Shown: positions 48,738 to 58,414, numbered from the stretch's first letter. The stretch: DNA of 64,000 bases from UBA6544 sp038131165 (GCA_038131165.1 JAYPOZ010000005.1:24578-88577), one strand, 5' to 3'. A program made the numbers and translations. Notes: generated by a model from the letters alone, not told the origin.

Positions 48738-50522
48738 CTACCCTGCCGCCAGCGCCTGGGCGTCTTCCAGCGTCACTTTGCCCCGGCGCAACAGCGCCAC
48801 GGCCATCGGATCCTCGTCGGCGGGGATCGCCAGCGGGTCCTGCGGGCGCAGGCGGTGGTCGATGACCATGCGGGCCAGGATCAGGCGCCGCGCGTCCTCG
48901 CCCATGGCGCCCAGCTGCGCGCCTTCGCGGGCCATCAGCACCGCGCTGGTGATGTGATAGAGCGCGTCGGAGGCCTTGCGGGCCAGGGTCTCGTTGCCGG
49001 TGGTGGCGATCTCCTCGGCGACGGCGAGCGCGCGTTCCGTGGTGTTCTGCAGCGCGCCCCGGAACTGGCCCGGAATCTCCGGCGTGTCGGCGGCGAGATC
49101 CTGCAAGGCCTCGCCGAGCGCCTTGTGGGCGCCCACCTTGGCGATGGCGCGGGTGGTGACGTCGAGCGCGTTGATGTTTGAGGTGCCTTCCCAGAGCACG
49201 CCCAGATGGGCGTCGCGCACGAGGCGGGAATTCACCCAATCCTCGATATAGCCGTTGCCGCCGCGCACCTCCATCGCGCCCGTGGCGACGGCGATGTTGT
49301 CGCGGCAGGTACGGAACTTGAGCAGCGGGGTGAGGATGCGCATCAGCTCGGCCGCCTTCTTGTCGCCGGCATCGGCCCGTTCCAGTTGCTGGCCGGTATA
49401 GAACGACATCGAGAGCGCCTGCTCCGCCGGGACCATCAGCTTCATCAGCTGGCGGCGCAGCAGCGGCTTTTCGATCAGAATCTCGCCGAAGGCCTCGCGG
49501 TTGCGGGCGACGGCGAGGGCTTCGTTCAGGCAGCGCCGCATCATGGCGGCGGCGCGGACTCCGTGCGAGAGGCGCGACATGTTGACCTGATCCAGCATCT
49601 GCTTGAGGCCCTGGTTCTTTCCCGGGCCGACTTCGCCCAGGGGATAGGCGACGGCGCCCTCGAAGACGATCTCGCCGGACGCCATCGACTTGGTGCCGAG
49701 CTTATCCTTCAGGCGCACGATCCGGTATTTGTTGCGGCTGCCGTCGTCGAGCCGGCGCGGCAGGGCGAAGAGGCCGAGCCCGGCGGTGCCGGGGGCGCCG
49801 CCTTCGGGGCGCGCCAGCAGCAGGGCGACGTCGCCGTCGGCGCAGGAGCAGAACCACTTGTCGCCGTAGAGCCGCCATTCGCCGTCTTCGTACTTGGCCG
49901 TGAGCTCGATCTGGCCGACGTCGGAGCCGCCGGTCTTCTCGGTCATGAACTGCGCGCTTTTCAGGATTTTATCCATGTCCTGGCTGTACATGCCGGGAAG
50001 GAAACGGTTCTTTACCTCTTCGCTGCCGTAGCGCTCGATCAGCAAGGCCGAAGTATCGGTGACCGAAATCGGGCACATCAGGCCGAATTCCGACTGCACG
50101 AACAGATACTGGAAGACGTATTTGGCGAGGCCCGGCACCTTGTCCCGCCAGCCGTGGACGCCGGGGGTGCGCGACATGCAGTGGATGCCGAAATCGCCGA
50201 AGCCGATCTTCTCCATCTCGCGGTAGGCCGGGTGGAACTCGATCCAGTCCTCGTCGCGCCCGAAACTGTCGCGGCTGTGCAGCACCGGCGCGTGGCGGTC
50301 CGACATCCGCGCCAGATCGTCGAGACGCCCGCCCGCGACCTCGCCGAGACGCCGGTAGTGGGGCGTCATGTGCGCGCGCAGATCGTCGGGCAGATAGAGC
50401 TTCAGCAGGTCCTGCAGGCTCTGGTCGATCTCGAAGAAGTTCTGACCGTGCGCATCCGGCGCGATCCAGTCCGAATTGGTTTTTTTCTCGCGGAGGTTCT
50501 CGGCGACGAGCAGGTCGTTCAT
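48738..50522 (-). CDS. Long-form acyl-CoA dehydrogenase (AidB / ACAD superfamily)
   Basis: The start chosen is ATG 50520-50522, giving 594 residues that begin MNDLLVAENLRE. At nearly 600 residues it is longer than ordinary ACADs and resembles AidB or the 3-methylmercaptopropionyl-CoA dehydrogenase type. Visible are KSAQFMTEKTGGSDVGQIELTA (beta-domain FAD motif), DKLGTKSMASGEIVFEGAV, and EVRGGNGYIEDWVNSRLVRDAHLGVLWEGTSNIN, where the WEGTSNI loop is the catalytic region. It would be FAD-dependent and cytoplasmic. It is divergent from the LysR gene at 50636, which may regulate it. Confidence 0.88.
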   Translation of the reverse strand: MNDLLVAENLREKKTNSDWIAPDAHGQNFFEIDQSLQDLLKLYLPDDLRAHMTPHYRRLGEVAGGRLDDLARMSDRHAPVLHSRDSFGRDEDWIEFHPAYREMEKIGFGDFGIHCMSRTPGVHGWRDKVPGLAKYVFQYLFVQSEFGLMCPISVTDTSALLIERYGSEEVKNRFLPGMYSQDMDKILKSAQFMTEKTGGSDVGQIELTAKYEDGEWRLYGDKWFCSCADGDVALLLARPEGGAPGTAGLGLFALPRRLDDGSRNKYRIVRLKDKLGTKSMASGEIVFEGAVAYPLGEVGPGKNQGLKQMLDQVNMSRLSHGVRAAAMMRRCLNEALAVARNREAFGEILIEKPLLRRQLMKLMVPAEQALSMSFYTGQQLERADAGDKKAAELMRILTPLLKFRTCRDNIAVATGAMEVRGGNGYIEDWVNSRLVRDAHLGVLWEGTSNINALDVTTRAIAKVGAHKALGEALQDLAADTPEIPGQFRGALQNTTERALAVAEEIATTGNETLARKASDALYHITSAVLMAREGAQLGAMGEDARRLILARMVIDHRLRPQDPLAIPADEDPMAVALLRRGKVTLEDAQALAAG

Positions 50523-50635
50523 GCGATCGGTTCCTTGGGCACGTGATCCTTGCCGGCGTTGTAGCGACCGGAAGGCTTGTCCCACAACCGATTTATTCGT
50601 AGGACTGAGTGAGTTTTAATCAATCGAATACGCTT

Positions 50636-51553
50636 ATGGCCCGCCGTTTGCCCCCGCTCAATGCGCTTCGGAGCTTCGAGGTCGCCGCCAGACACGTGAG
50701 TTTCATTCACGCAGCCGAAGAGCTTGCGGTGACGCCGGGCGCGGTCAGCCGCCAGGTCAAGGCGCTGGAGCAGTGGCTCGGCGCACCCTTATTCCGCCGC
50801 GCCCATCGGCAGGTCTCGCTGACGCCTCTCGGCCGCTCCTATCTGGAAGCAGTGAGCGAGCCGCTCGAGGCCTTGGCGCTGGCGACCGACCGGGCCAGCC
50901 GCCGCGAGGCGTCCCGGCCGCTGGCGATCTACTGCTATCCGACCTTCGCGCTCCGTTGGCTGGTGCCGCGCTGGGGCCGCTTCTACGACGCGTATCCGGA
51001 GATTGACGTGCAGCTGACCACGTCCCTGCATCCGGTCGATTTCTCCCGCGACGATTACGACGCGGCGATCCGGGTCGGCGACCGGCTCGACGTCCAGCCG
51101 GGGCTGACCGCCATGCGGCTCGTCGATGTCGAATTGATCCCGGTCTGCGTTGCCGAAATCGCCGAGACGCTGAAGACGCCGTCCGATCTTGCGCAGGCCA
51201 CCTTGTTGCACAACGCGCCGCGGCCCGACGATTGGCGGCGCTGGCTGGCGGCGGCGGGCGTGGACGACCCCGACGTCGATCCGGACGCGGGTCCGCGCTT
51301 CGACAGCCTCAACCTGTCGATCCAGGCCGCCATCGGCGGCGTCGGGGTCGGCATCGCGATTCGCGCCCTGGTCGAGGAAGAACTCGCGAGCGGGCGGCTG
51401 GTGCAGCCCTTCGGCCCGGCGCGGGTGTCGAGCCGGCCCTTCTACCTGACCTATCCGTCGCACCGCGCCCGGGACCGGCGGCTCGCCGCCTTTGCCGCGT
51501 GGCTGGGGGCGGAAGCGGGCACCGATCCCTCCTCGGCGGGAGCGATCCGATGA
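50636..51553 (+). CDS. LysR-family transcriptional regulator (GcvA-like)
   Basis: The 305-residue regulator is read from ATG 50636. The GTG at 50609 would add only nine residues. It begins MARRLPPLNALRSFEVAARHVSFIHAAEELAVTPGAVSRQVKALEQWLGAPLFRR, the GcvA-type winged-helix pattern, followed by the effector domain (RPLAIYCYPTFALRWLVPRW). GcvA-type regulators often govern neighbouring catabolic genes. It is divergent from the long ACAD, separated by 113 bp, so that gene is the best target, which is inference. Confidence 0.9.
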   Translation: MARRLPPLNALRSFEVAARHVSFIHAAEELAVTPGAVSRQVKALEQWLGAPLFRRAHRQVSLTPLGRSYLEAVSEPLEALALATDRASRREASRPLAIYCYPTFALRWLVPRWGRFYDAYPEIDVQLTTSLHPVDFSRDDYDAAIRVGDRLDVQPGLTAMRLVDVELIPVCVAEIAETLKTPSDLAQATLLHNAPRPDDWRRWLAAAGVDDPDVDPDAGPRFDSLNLSIQAAIGGVGVGIAIRALVEEELASGRLVQPFGPARVSSRPFYLTYPSHRARDRRLAAFAAWLGAEAGTDPSSAGAIR

Positions 51554-51674
51554 GCCAGCGGGCGATTGCCCTCCGCCACGCCATAATGTCATCGCCCCCA
51601 GCGCCTGAACTGCCGGTTTCGCTGGCACAGGCGGCGCCCGGTCTGGCAAGCTCGGTTATCGCTGGGAGGGGCGC

Positions 51675-52869
51675 ATGACGTCGGTTATCCGGGGCGGCAT
51701 TGTGATCGCGTGGCAGGGGGGCAGGCACCGCGTCCTGAAGCGGGGCGAGGTCGCGTTCGATGGCAACGAGATCGTGTTTGTCGGCGAGGCCTATGGCGGC
51801 GCGGCGGACGTGGTGATCGACGCGACGGGGCGCTTGGTCATCCCGGGGCTGGTCAACGCGCATCTGCATGTGACGGACACGCCCTACACCAAGGGGTTTC
51901 TCGAAGATACCGGCAGTTCCGCGAACACCGCGCAGGCGCAGAACTTCGTCTCGTTGTACAAGATATTGCCCGAAGTGCGTCACGCGACCGATCCGGATGC
52001 CCAGGCGGTCGCCGCCGAATGCGCCTTCGCGGAGCTGGCGCGCACGGGATCGACCACGGTGGTCGAACTCGGCTACGATTTCGAGGTCGGCGGCGACGGC
52101 GATATCGCGCTGACCGAGCGGGTGGCGGCCATCGCCGGCGATCTGGGGTTGCGCTGCTATTCGGGGCCGCGCTACCGCACAAAGCATTACGGCTACGACG
52201 GCGACGGCTCGGTGTTCTATCGCGATTACGACCGGCGGGGGTGGCCGCGCTTCGAGGCCTGCGTCGACTTCTGCCGGACCTGGAACGGCCGCTACGACGA
52301 CCGGCTGCGCACCATGCTGGCGCCGGGGCAGGTCGATACCTGCGATGCGGATCTCCTGGAGGCGACGCGCGAGGCGGCCGACCGCGCTGGCGTGTTGGTC
52401 CAAATTCACGCCGGCCAGTCGCCCAACGAATACCAGCGTGTTCTGGCGACGCAGGGCAAGACCACGGTCGAATACCTGCGCGACACGGGGTTGCTGGGGC
52501 CCGACTTCATCATCGGGCACGGTCAGTGCATGACCGCGGACGGCGACATCGGCAGCCTGACGGCGGACGAGGTCGCGGCGCTGCGCGACAGCGGGACGAG
52601 CGTCTGCCATCTGCCGTGGGTAAAGGCGCGGCGCGGCGGGGTGTAAGGCGGATATCGTGCTGGTCCGGATCGACACGCCGAAGGCGGCGCCGGTCTACGA
52701 TCCCTTCAAGTTTCTGGTGCTGACCGCGAGTGGCGAGGATGTCGACCGGGTGATCGTGGACGGGCGCACCATCGTGGAGGACGGCGCGGTCCTGACGCTC
52801 GACGTGGCGGATGCGGTCCGCCGCCTCAACGCGGCGAGCGAGCGGGTCTGGGCCAGACTCGACTTGTAA
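51675..52869 (+). pseudogene. Disrupted amidohydrolase (ATZ/cytosine deaminase-type), frameshift plus internal deletion
   Basis: The N-terminal part is read from 51675 to a stop at 52644-52646 (323 residues). It carries the barrel start, the HLH metal motif in NAHLHVTDTPYTKGF, a QIHAGQSPNE His and an IIGHGQCM His. The C-terminal part continues in another frame from about 52650 (ADIVLVRIDTPKAAPVYDPFKF, then VDRVIVDGRTIVEDGAVLTLD). Aligned with the intact amidohydrolase at 12641, about 75 residues are absent at the junction, including the metal-ligand Asp segment (GTDTIPH there). A native protein would not be functional. The break may be real decay or a deletion/assembly error, since the assembly has a gap elsewhere. 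Confidence 0.82.
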
Positions 52870-52912
52870 GGCTCAGCCGATATTCTCCAGGCTCATATTC
52901 GAAAGAAACAAG

Positions 52913-53632
52913 ATGACAGATCGCGCCGCCAAATTAGCCCGAGCCAGAGGGTATCCCTATCCCTATCCGGGTCGCTCCTATCTCTGGCACGGGGGCGACA
53001 TCCTGGATTTCGACCCCGCCGCGAAGGACGGCCGGACGGCGGTGCTGGCGGTCGGCTCGAACCGGGCGCCGATCCGGCTCGACCAGAAGTTTCTCGGCAA
53101 TACGAAAAGCTGGGTTCCGGTCCAGCATGCCCGTCTGCGGGATTTCGATATCGTCTATGCGGCGCATCTGACCCGTTACGGTTCGGTGCCGGCGATGCTT
53201 CAACGCGCGCCGGGGACCACGGTGGAGCTTGCCGTGACCTGGCTTGACGACGAACAGCTCGAGATCATGCACGCCACCGAAGGCGGCTATCACTTTGCGG
53301 AGATCGGCGAGATCGAACTCGTCTACGACGACGGTGTCGCCGCCGACAGCGTGCATCTCTATGTCGGCCGGGAGGGTCATTTGGTACACGACGACCAGCC
53401 GATCGCGCTGATCGAAATCGCGGGCGAGGCTCGGCCTCATACGGCCCGCAACACCGCCGAGGTGCTGGAGATCGTCCACAGACGGGTGGCGCCCGAGGTG
53501 CCGCATGACGATTTCATCCTGCGGGTGATCGACGATTTCGGATTCCGTCGAGAATGCGCGCTGAAGCTCGCCGAGGATTCGGTGGCCTTCGACTATCCCT
53601 ACGCCAAGAAGCCGGGCGGGCTGGTGGATTAG
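52913..53632 (+). CDS. Conserved protein of unknown function
   Basis: The 239-residue protein starts at ATG 52913 with AAAGAAACAAG upstream. It begins MTDRAAKLARARGYPYPYPGRSYLWHGGDILDFD and has LAVGSNRAPIRLDQKF and TWLDDEQLEIMHATEGGYHFAEI in the middle. The AVGSN stretch recalls the gamma-glutamylcyclotransferase-like fold, but the family motifs are incomplete. No signal peptide or TM segment is visible. It is downstream of the disrupted amidohydrolase (43 bp) and convergent with the fused CoA-transferase gene. Confidence 0.75.
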   Translation: MTDRAAKLARARGYPYPYPGRSYLWHGGDILDFDPAAKDGRTAVLAVGSNRAPIRLDQKFLGNTKSWVPVQHARLRDFDIVYAAHLTRYGSVPAMLQRAPGTTVELAVTWLDDEQLEIMHATEGGYHFAEIGEIELVYDDGVAADSVHLYVGREGHLVHDDQPIALIEIAGEARPHTARNTAEVLEIVHRRVAPEVPHDDFILRVIDDFGFRRECALKLAEDSVAFDYPYAKKPGGLVD

Positions 53633-53682
53633 GGCGCCTCTTGGCGTTTCCCGACCGGTGCGCCGAATTCGGGCTCTCGAGC

Positions 53683-56004
53683 TCAGACGGTTTCCGTCTT
53701 GACGACGCCGCTGTCGTACAGCGCTTGAATTGCCGCGTCGTCATAACCGACTTCCCGCAGGACTTCTTTGTTCTGTTCGCCAAGCAGCGGCGTGGGACGT
53801 CCGTCCGGCAGCTCGGTGTCGGCAAAGTGGATATACTGCCGGGCCAGCCGCAGCGCGCCGGCCTTGGGATGTTGAAGCGTGACCACCATGTCGTTTGCGG
53901 CGGCATGGGGGTCGTCGAGAAAATACTCGCTGTCGCCCGGCTGCGCCTCGATGGCGGGAGCGCCGGCTTGCTTGAGGGCGGCAAGGGTCTCCGCCAATGC
54001 GCGCGGGGCGAACGCCGCCGCCATTTCGGCCGCGAACGGCGTCTCGTTCGGATGCATGTCGGCGGGCTCGCTAGCGGGGGCGTCGAGACCCGCCACCTGC
54101 CGGATCGCCGCGCGTTCCCTCTCGTCGCGCGCGGCCACGTAAATCCAGCCATCGGCAAGGCGGTAGAGACGATGGTAGGGATCGAGCCCGTATTGTTCGC
54201 GGTCTGCCAGCGGACGGTCGGGCTTGCCCTTGTAGCGCGTAAACCAAGGTGAGCTCAGGACCACGGCGCTGTTCAGCAGGTTGCCGTCGACCCGCTGCAC
54301 GATCCCCGTGCGCTTGCGGGCATAGAGCGCGAGAATAGTGCCGAGCGCCCCCATTGCGCCGTTTGTGTAGTCGGTCGGTGCCAACTGTGCGGGGAAGACG
54401 GGGGGATTGTCCGGCCCCCCCTGGGCGCGCTGTAATCCCATCATCGCCTGCGCCAACGGATCAATGCCCGGGCGTTTCGAATAGGGGCCGGTCCAGCCAT
54501 AGCCGGTCAAATGCGTCTCGATCAGGGTCGGATTGATCGCCGGGCCGATCCCCATGCGTTCGGTTGCGTGGGGCCGCAGGTTGGCGAGCAGTGCGTCCGC
54601 GGTAGCCGCGACCTTCTGCACGATCTCCTTCCCGGCATCGGTACTCGTGTCGATCGAGAGGGAACGTTTGTTGAAGTTGATGTTGTAGAAATAGGTCCGT
54701 CCGATGGGGCGCGACATGTCGCCGGTCAACGGCTCCAGCTTGATGACGTCGGCTCCAAGGTCGGCCAGCAATCGGCCGCCGGTCGGCCCGGCGATCAGAT
54801 TGGTGATCTCCAGAATGCGTATTCCGGTCAGCGGCAGCGGGTCTCGGGATGCCGCCGCTGGCACGGCCGAGGCCCGCGGTTCGGGATAGTTCGCGGGCAA
54901 GGAGGTGTTGGCCTCGGCGCAGTCGACGCGCGGACCCTTTGCACGCCCCGGTGTCGCGCTAAGCTGTATCGGCACGCCCATCTGCGTCACGGGACCGAGC
55001 GCCGGATCCTCGAGCGTTACGACCATCTCGTTGTGGGCGATCTGAGGATCGTCCATGCCCTCCTCGGTAAGCTGCGCCCGCGCGAAAGGCACGTCGGCTT
55101 CCTCGAAATCTTTCGCCCATTCGGCGTATGGCCGGGTCGCGATGATACGGGCGATGGTCTCGCGCAGCTCCTCTTCCGCCTCGCCGCCACGGCCCTGATC
55201 GAAGCGCGGTTCTTGAATCAGCTCGCCGATTCCCATCAATCCGGCCGCGATCGCCATGAAGCGGACGTGAACGCAGCCGAGCTGAACCCAATCGCCGTCG
55301 CTGCATTGGTAGACGCTGTAGAACGGCGCGCTGCCCGACGGGTGAGTCTGAAAGATATGGCGTGGAATGTGTTCTCCGATGACCTTCGGATGATAGAGCA
55401 GCGCGCCAGCCATCAGCGTGGTCTCCAGGGCGCGGCCGCGTCCGGTTGTCTCGCGTGCGAGCAACGAGGACGCGATGCCGAGGCAGGCCAGCATCGCCCC
55501 GCCAACGCTTGGCAGCGGATGGACGACATGGACCGGGGCAGGCCGGAATCCGGGCATGCCACCCAGAACCCCCATGCGGGCGAGCACGAGATCGTCGATC
55601 GGCGGCTCGTCCTTCAAGGGGCCGCGTTTTCCGTAGCCGGTCACCGAGCAGCTGATCATCCGGGCGTTCAACGCGCGGAGCCAATCGCCGTCGACCAAGG
55701 GCTGTAACGGCGAGTTGGGCGCGAAATCGTCGACCACGACGTCGGCGCCGGCGATCAGGCGACGATACAGGGCCGACGCCGATGCGTCCGAATCGCGGTT
55801 CGCCGCCGCCGCGCCGAGGTCGAGCTTCAGACACTCCTTGCCTCGGTCCCAGACAATGAACCCGCCTGTTCGCAGCCCTGTGGCAGATGGGTCGACGACG
55901 CGAATGACGCGCGCGCCATGATCTGAAAGAAACATGGTCGCCAACGCGGTTGCCGGCCCGGTGCCGAGATCGAGTACGGTAATGCCGTCGAGTGTGCTTG
56001 CCAT
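53683..56004 (-). CDS. Fused two-domain CoA-transferase family III (CaiB-CaiB)
   Basis: The start chosen is ATG 56002-56004, preceded by CAGGAG; the protein has 773 residues. It consists of two complete family III domains in tandem. The first (about 1-375) begins TLDGITVLDLGTGPATALATMFLSDHGARVIRV and has an Asp-containing PPIDDLVLARMGVLGG. The second (about 390-773) begins PLTGIRILEITNLIAGPTGGRLLADLGADVIKLEP and has GIDPLAQAMMGL with the catalytic-type Asp. Fused CaiB pairs occur in actinobacteria and alphaproteobacteria. They may act as intramolecular heterodimers, since family III enzymes are interlocked dimers. The substrate is unknown. Confidence 0.92.
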   Translation of the reverse strand: MASTLDGITVLDLGTGPATALATMFLSDHGARVIRVVDPSATGLRTGGFIVWDRGKECLKLDLGAAAANRDSDASASALYRRLIAGADVVVDDFAPNSPLQPLVDGDWLRALNARMISCSVTGYGKRGPLKDEPPIDDLVLARMGVLGGMPGFRPAPVHVVHPLPSVGGAMLACLGIASSLLARETTGRGRALETTLMAGALLYHPKVIGEHIPRHIFQTHPSGSAPFYSVYQCSDGDWVQLGCVHVRFMAIAAGLMGIGELIQEPRFDQGRGGEAEEELRETIARIIATRPYAEWAKDFEEADVPFARAQLTEEGMDDPQIAHNEMVVTLEDPALGPVTQMGVPIQLSATPGRAKGPRVDCAEANTSLPANYPEPRASAVPAAASRDPLPLTGIRILEITNLIAGPTGGRLLADLGADVIKLEPLTGDMSRPIGRTYFYNINFNKRSLSIDTSTDAGKEIVQKVAATADALLANLRPHATERMGIGPAINPTLIETHLTGYGWTGPYSKRPGIDPLAQAMMGLQRAQGGPDNPPVFPAQLAPTDYTNGAMGALGTILALYARKRTGIVQRVDGNLLNSAVVLSSPWFTRYKGKPDRPLADREQYGLDPYHRLYRLADGWIYVAARDERERAAIRQVAGLDAPASEPADMHPNETPFAAEMAAAFAPRALAETLAALKQAGAPAIEAQPGDSEYFLDDPHAAANDMVVTLQHPKAGALRLARQYIHFADTELPDGRPTPLLGEQNKEVLREVGYDDAAIQALYDSGVVKTETV

Positions 56005-56074
56005 GGTGTCTCCTGCAGAAAAGCAAATTGGCCCGTGTGCCGCCGCTGTCGATAGGTCGGCGCGCGATGCGCGG

Positions 56075-56596
56075 TCAGTCGGAGGACGCGGCCCGCGTGC
56101 GAGCCTTTCTGGCGAGCCTCTTGGCCCGGTAGTTGCGCACGAACGCGAGACTCCAGATATAGGCGATCCATCCGCTAAGGATCGCCCAGGGCACGCAGCC
56201 GACAAGCATGCTGACGCCCCAGCCTTCGATGATGACTTCGAACCAGCCGCGAATCGCCTCCCAATCGCCGAGACTGACGTCGGAGGCGCCATCCATCAGT
56301 TTCAGAAAGCCTTCGTAACCGGTCAGATCATCCAATCGGCCCAGCATTACCTGCCCGGTGAGGAAGAAGAGATAGTAGATCGGCAGCAAGGTGAAGACAT
56401 TGGACAGCCAGGTCCAGGCAAGGCCGTTGATGAGGCTGAAGTCCCAGCCGAAGAGCCGCCTTGAGAGAAACCAATGGGCGAAGACGATGGGCATCTGGAT
56501 GCCGACGGTTGGCGTCATCGCCCAGCCGACGCCGATCATCACGCCGCGCGCCGTATGTTCGGGCGATTTCTGACCACGCTTTAAAGGGATCACCAA
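56075..56596 (-). CDS. DUF2062-family membrane protein
   Basis: The canonical start is TTG at 56596, giving 173 residues. The frame stays open upstream, and a CTG at 56656 would add ANFRKTNLWRRFTRLLRYR, a basic leader typical of DUF2062 proteins, so the real start may be non-standard. Hydrophobic segments include VGWAMTPTVGIQMPIVFAHWFL, WTWLSNVFTLLPIYYLFFLTG and GWGVSMLVGCVPWAILSGWIAYIW, with the DUF2062 pattern. The C-terminus is strongly basic. The function is unknown. It is downstream of the ferredoxin-cyclase gene, with a 117-bp gap. Confidence 0.8.
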   Translation of the reverse strand: MVIPLKRGQKSPEHTARGVMIGVGWAMTPTVGIQMPIVFAHWFLSRRLFGWDFSLINGLAWTWLSNVFTLLPIYYLFFLTGQVMLGRLDDLTGYEGFLKLMDGASDVSLGDWEAIRGWFEVIIEGWGVSMLVGCVPWAILSGWIAYIWSLAFVRNYRAKRLARKARTRAASSD

Positions 56597-56713
56597 GCGG
56601 TAACGGAGCAGTCGGGTGAACCGTCGCCAAAGGTTGGTTTTTCGAAAGTTCGCCAGGGTGATTATCTCTCGTCAGATGTGCCCGCCGGAATGTGACGCGC
56701 CCGCGTCATTAAT

Positions 56714-58414
56714 TCAAGCGGTGGGTTTTGCGGCGCCGAAAGGATCGGCCTCGTCGGGCAAAGTAAATACCGCAATTTTGTCGTCGCGCCCGCGCAATTC
56801 GGCTTCGTATCGCGGATAGGCGTTGCAGTCGACACCGCCCCGTTCCGCCGTTTCCGCCGAAAGGACGATTCCGCAGGCGTAATCCTTGGTCAGGCCCTCG
56901 AGCCGAGCGGCAACATTTACGTTGTCGCCGATGGCGCTGATGATCGGCGATGCCGGCGGGCCCATCATGCCGACGATGGCGTCGCCGCTGTGAACCCCGA
57001 CACCGATACGAAGTCGTCTCCCTACATCCTTCTCGAATGCAAGGTTGATGCGTTCCATGCGGCGCTGCATTTCGACCGCGCCGGCGATGGCGTCCCGGCA
57101 GGCTTCTTCATAGCTTGTTTCGAGCCCGTAGAGCGCCATCAATCCATCGCCGTTGAATTGTGCGTAGTGACCGTTTGTCGCTTTCAGAGCGCCGGCCATT
57201 TCCGCAAAGAACTGATTGAGAATAAAGACCACGTCGTACGGCAGACGTTCCTCGCCCAACTTCGTCGAGCCTCTTAAATCTACGAACAGGATCGCGACCT
57301 GACGTTCCTGTCCCTGTAGTCCGCCGGGCAAACGGCCGTCGCGCGCGGTCGCGGTTGGAGGCAACAGGGGCGCGACGGCCAGATTGCGGCTCGGGCGGGT
57401 CTGGCAGGCAAGGCGTACGTCGGGTGGCGCCTTGATGCGGCGCAGGGCCTTGGCTTCCAACTCCGACGGCATGGCCAACTCCCCGGCGCCGGCCACGATC
57501 TGGACGCGGCAGGTGGTGCAGCGCCCACGCCCGCCGCAGACGGATGCATGGGGGATACCTGCGGTTTGGCTGATTTCCAGGATTGTCGGACCGACGGTCG
57601 CGGAGATGACGCGGCCGCCCGGATATTCGATCCGGATCACGCCGCGCCGGTTGCGATAGAGGCGGCGTATATATCGGGCAACGAGTACCGCCACCAACAT
57701 GACGCCATAAACCGAAAGCGCGATCGGGACGACAGCGAGAGCGGCCGAGAGTTCCTCCTGGGGTGCCTGGAGCACCTCCATCCGTGTGCCTTTCAACCAG
57801 CCCGGCGTATTCGCCATGCGTTCGACAAGCTTGCCGGCTTGAATGAAGCCGAGCCATCCGAGTAGCGGGATGACGACGGCGATTGCTTGGAGCAGCGGCG
57901 ACCATTTCGAATAGAAGGGTTTGACCCGCAGCCAGAAATGGAGTCCGACGCAGAAATGTGTCCAGACGATCAGAATCAGGGCGGTCTGTTGCCAGAACAA
58001 CGATCTGTCGAGCCAGAGATATGAGAGGGTGTAGTAATAGGTCGCGTCAAAGTCGAACAGATATGGAATCAGGCGAGATCCGACGACATGCTGGACGAGC
58101 AATACCGGCACGAGAATGCCGAAAGTCAGCTGAATGGCGGCGCCCGGATTCAGGCGCAAGTGGCTCCGTTGATAGAGCGCGTAAAGCGCTAGCACGAAGT
58201 GCACGGCGAGAGAACCGTATAGAACCAGCACACCCGGCACGCTCTGCCAGATTGCCGAGTGGACCTGTCGGTAGGATTCCATCGCCTCAATCGACCAGAG
58301 ACCGAGCGCGTGATTGATAAGATGCGACGCGATGAAGGCGGCCAGCGCCAGACCCGTTCCCAGGCGAATGTCGCGAACCGAGACGCGATAGCCAACCGTC
58401 GGTGCGTCTGTCAT
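56714..58414 (-). CDS. Membrane cytochrome-like domain + 2Fe-2S ferredoxin + class III adenylate cyclase
   Basis: This 566-residue protein has three parts. About six TM helices (residues 20-250) with several helix-located His (SHLINH at 30-35, H72, H153, H159) resemble a cytochrome b-type module of succinate dehydrogenase kind. A plant-type ferredoxin domain has Cys293, Cys299, Cys302 and Cys337 (CGGRGRCTTC...C). The class III cyclase catalytic domain has VAILFVDLRGS (D379) and FNGDGLMAL (D423), the two metal Asp. This architecture is known from rhizobial cyclases. It suggests that quinone or redox state is relayed through heme and the 2Fe-2S cluster to control cAMP synthesis. The combination is directly visible; the regulation is inference. 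Confidence 0.9.
   Translation of the reverse strand: MTDAPTVGYRVSVRDIRLGTGLALAAFIASHLINHALGLWSIEAMESYRQVHSAIWQSVPGVLVLYGSLAVHFVLALYALYQRSHLRLNPGAAIQLTFGILVPVLLVQHVVGSRLIPYLFDFDATYYYTLSYLWLDRSLFWQQTALILIVWTHFCVGLHFWLRVKPFYSKWSPLLQAIAVVIPLLGWLGFIQAGKLVERMANTPGWLKGTRMEVLQAPQEELSAALAVVPIALSVYGVMLVAVLVARYIRRLYRNRRGVIRIEYPGGRVISATVGPTILEISQTAGIPHASVCGGRGRCTTCRVQIVAGAGELAMPSELEAKALRRIKAPPDVRLACQTRPSRNLAVAPLLPPTATARDGRLPGGLQGQERQVAILFVDLRGSTKLGEERLPYDVVFILNQFFAEMAGALKATNGHYAQFNGDGLMALYGLETSYEEACRDAIAGAVEMQRRMERINLAFEKDVGRRLRIGVGVHSGDAIVGMMGPPASPIISAIGDNVNVAARLEGLTKDYACGIVLSAETAERGGVDCNAYPRYEAELRGRDDKIAVFTLPDEADPFGAAKPTA

Noticed and set aside
51675..52869. Programmed frameshift or Sec recoding in the amidohydrolase
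   Set aside because: The stop is TAA, about 75 residues are missing at the junction, and no slippery site is seen, so a deletion is a better explanation.
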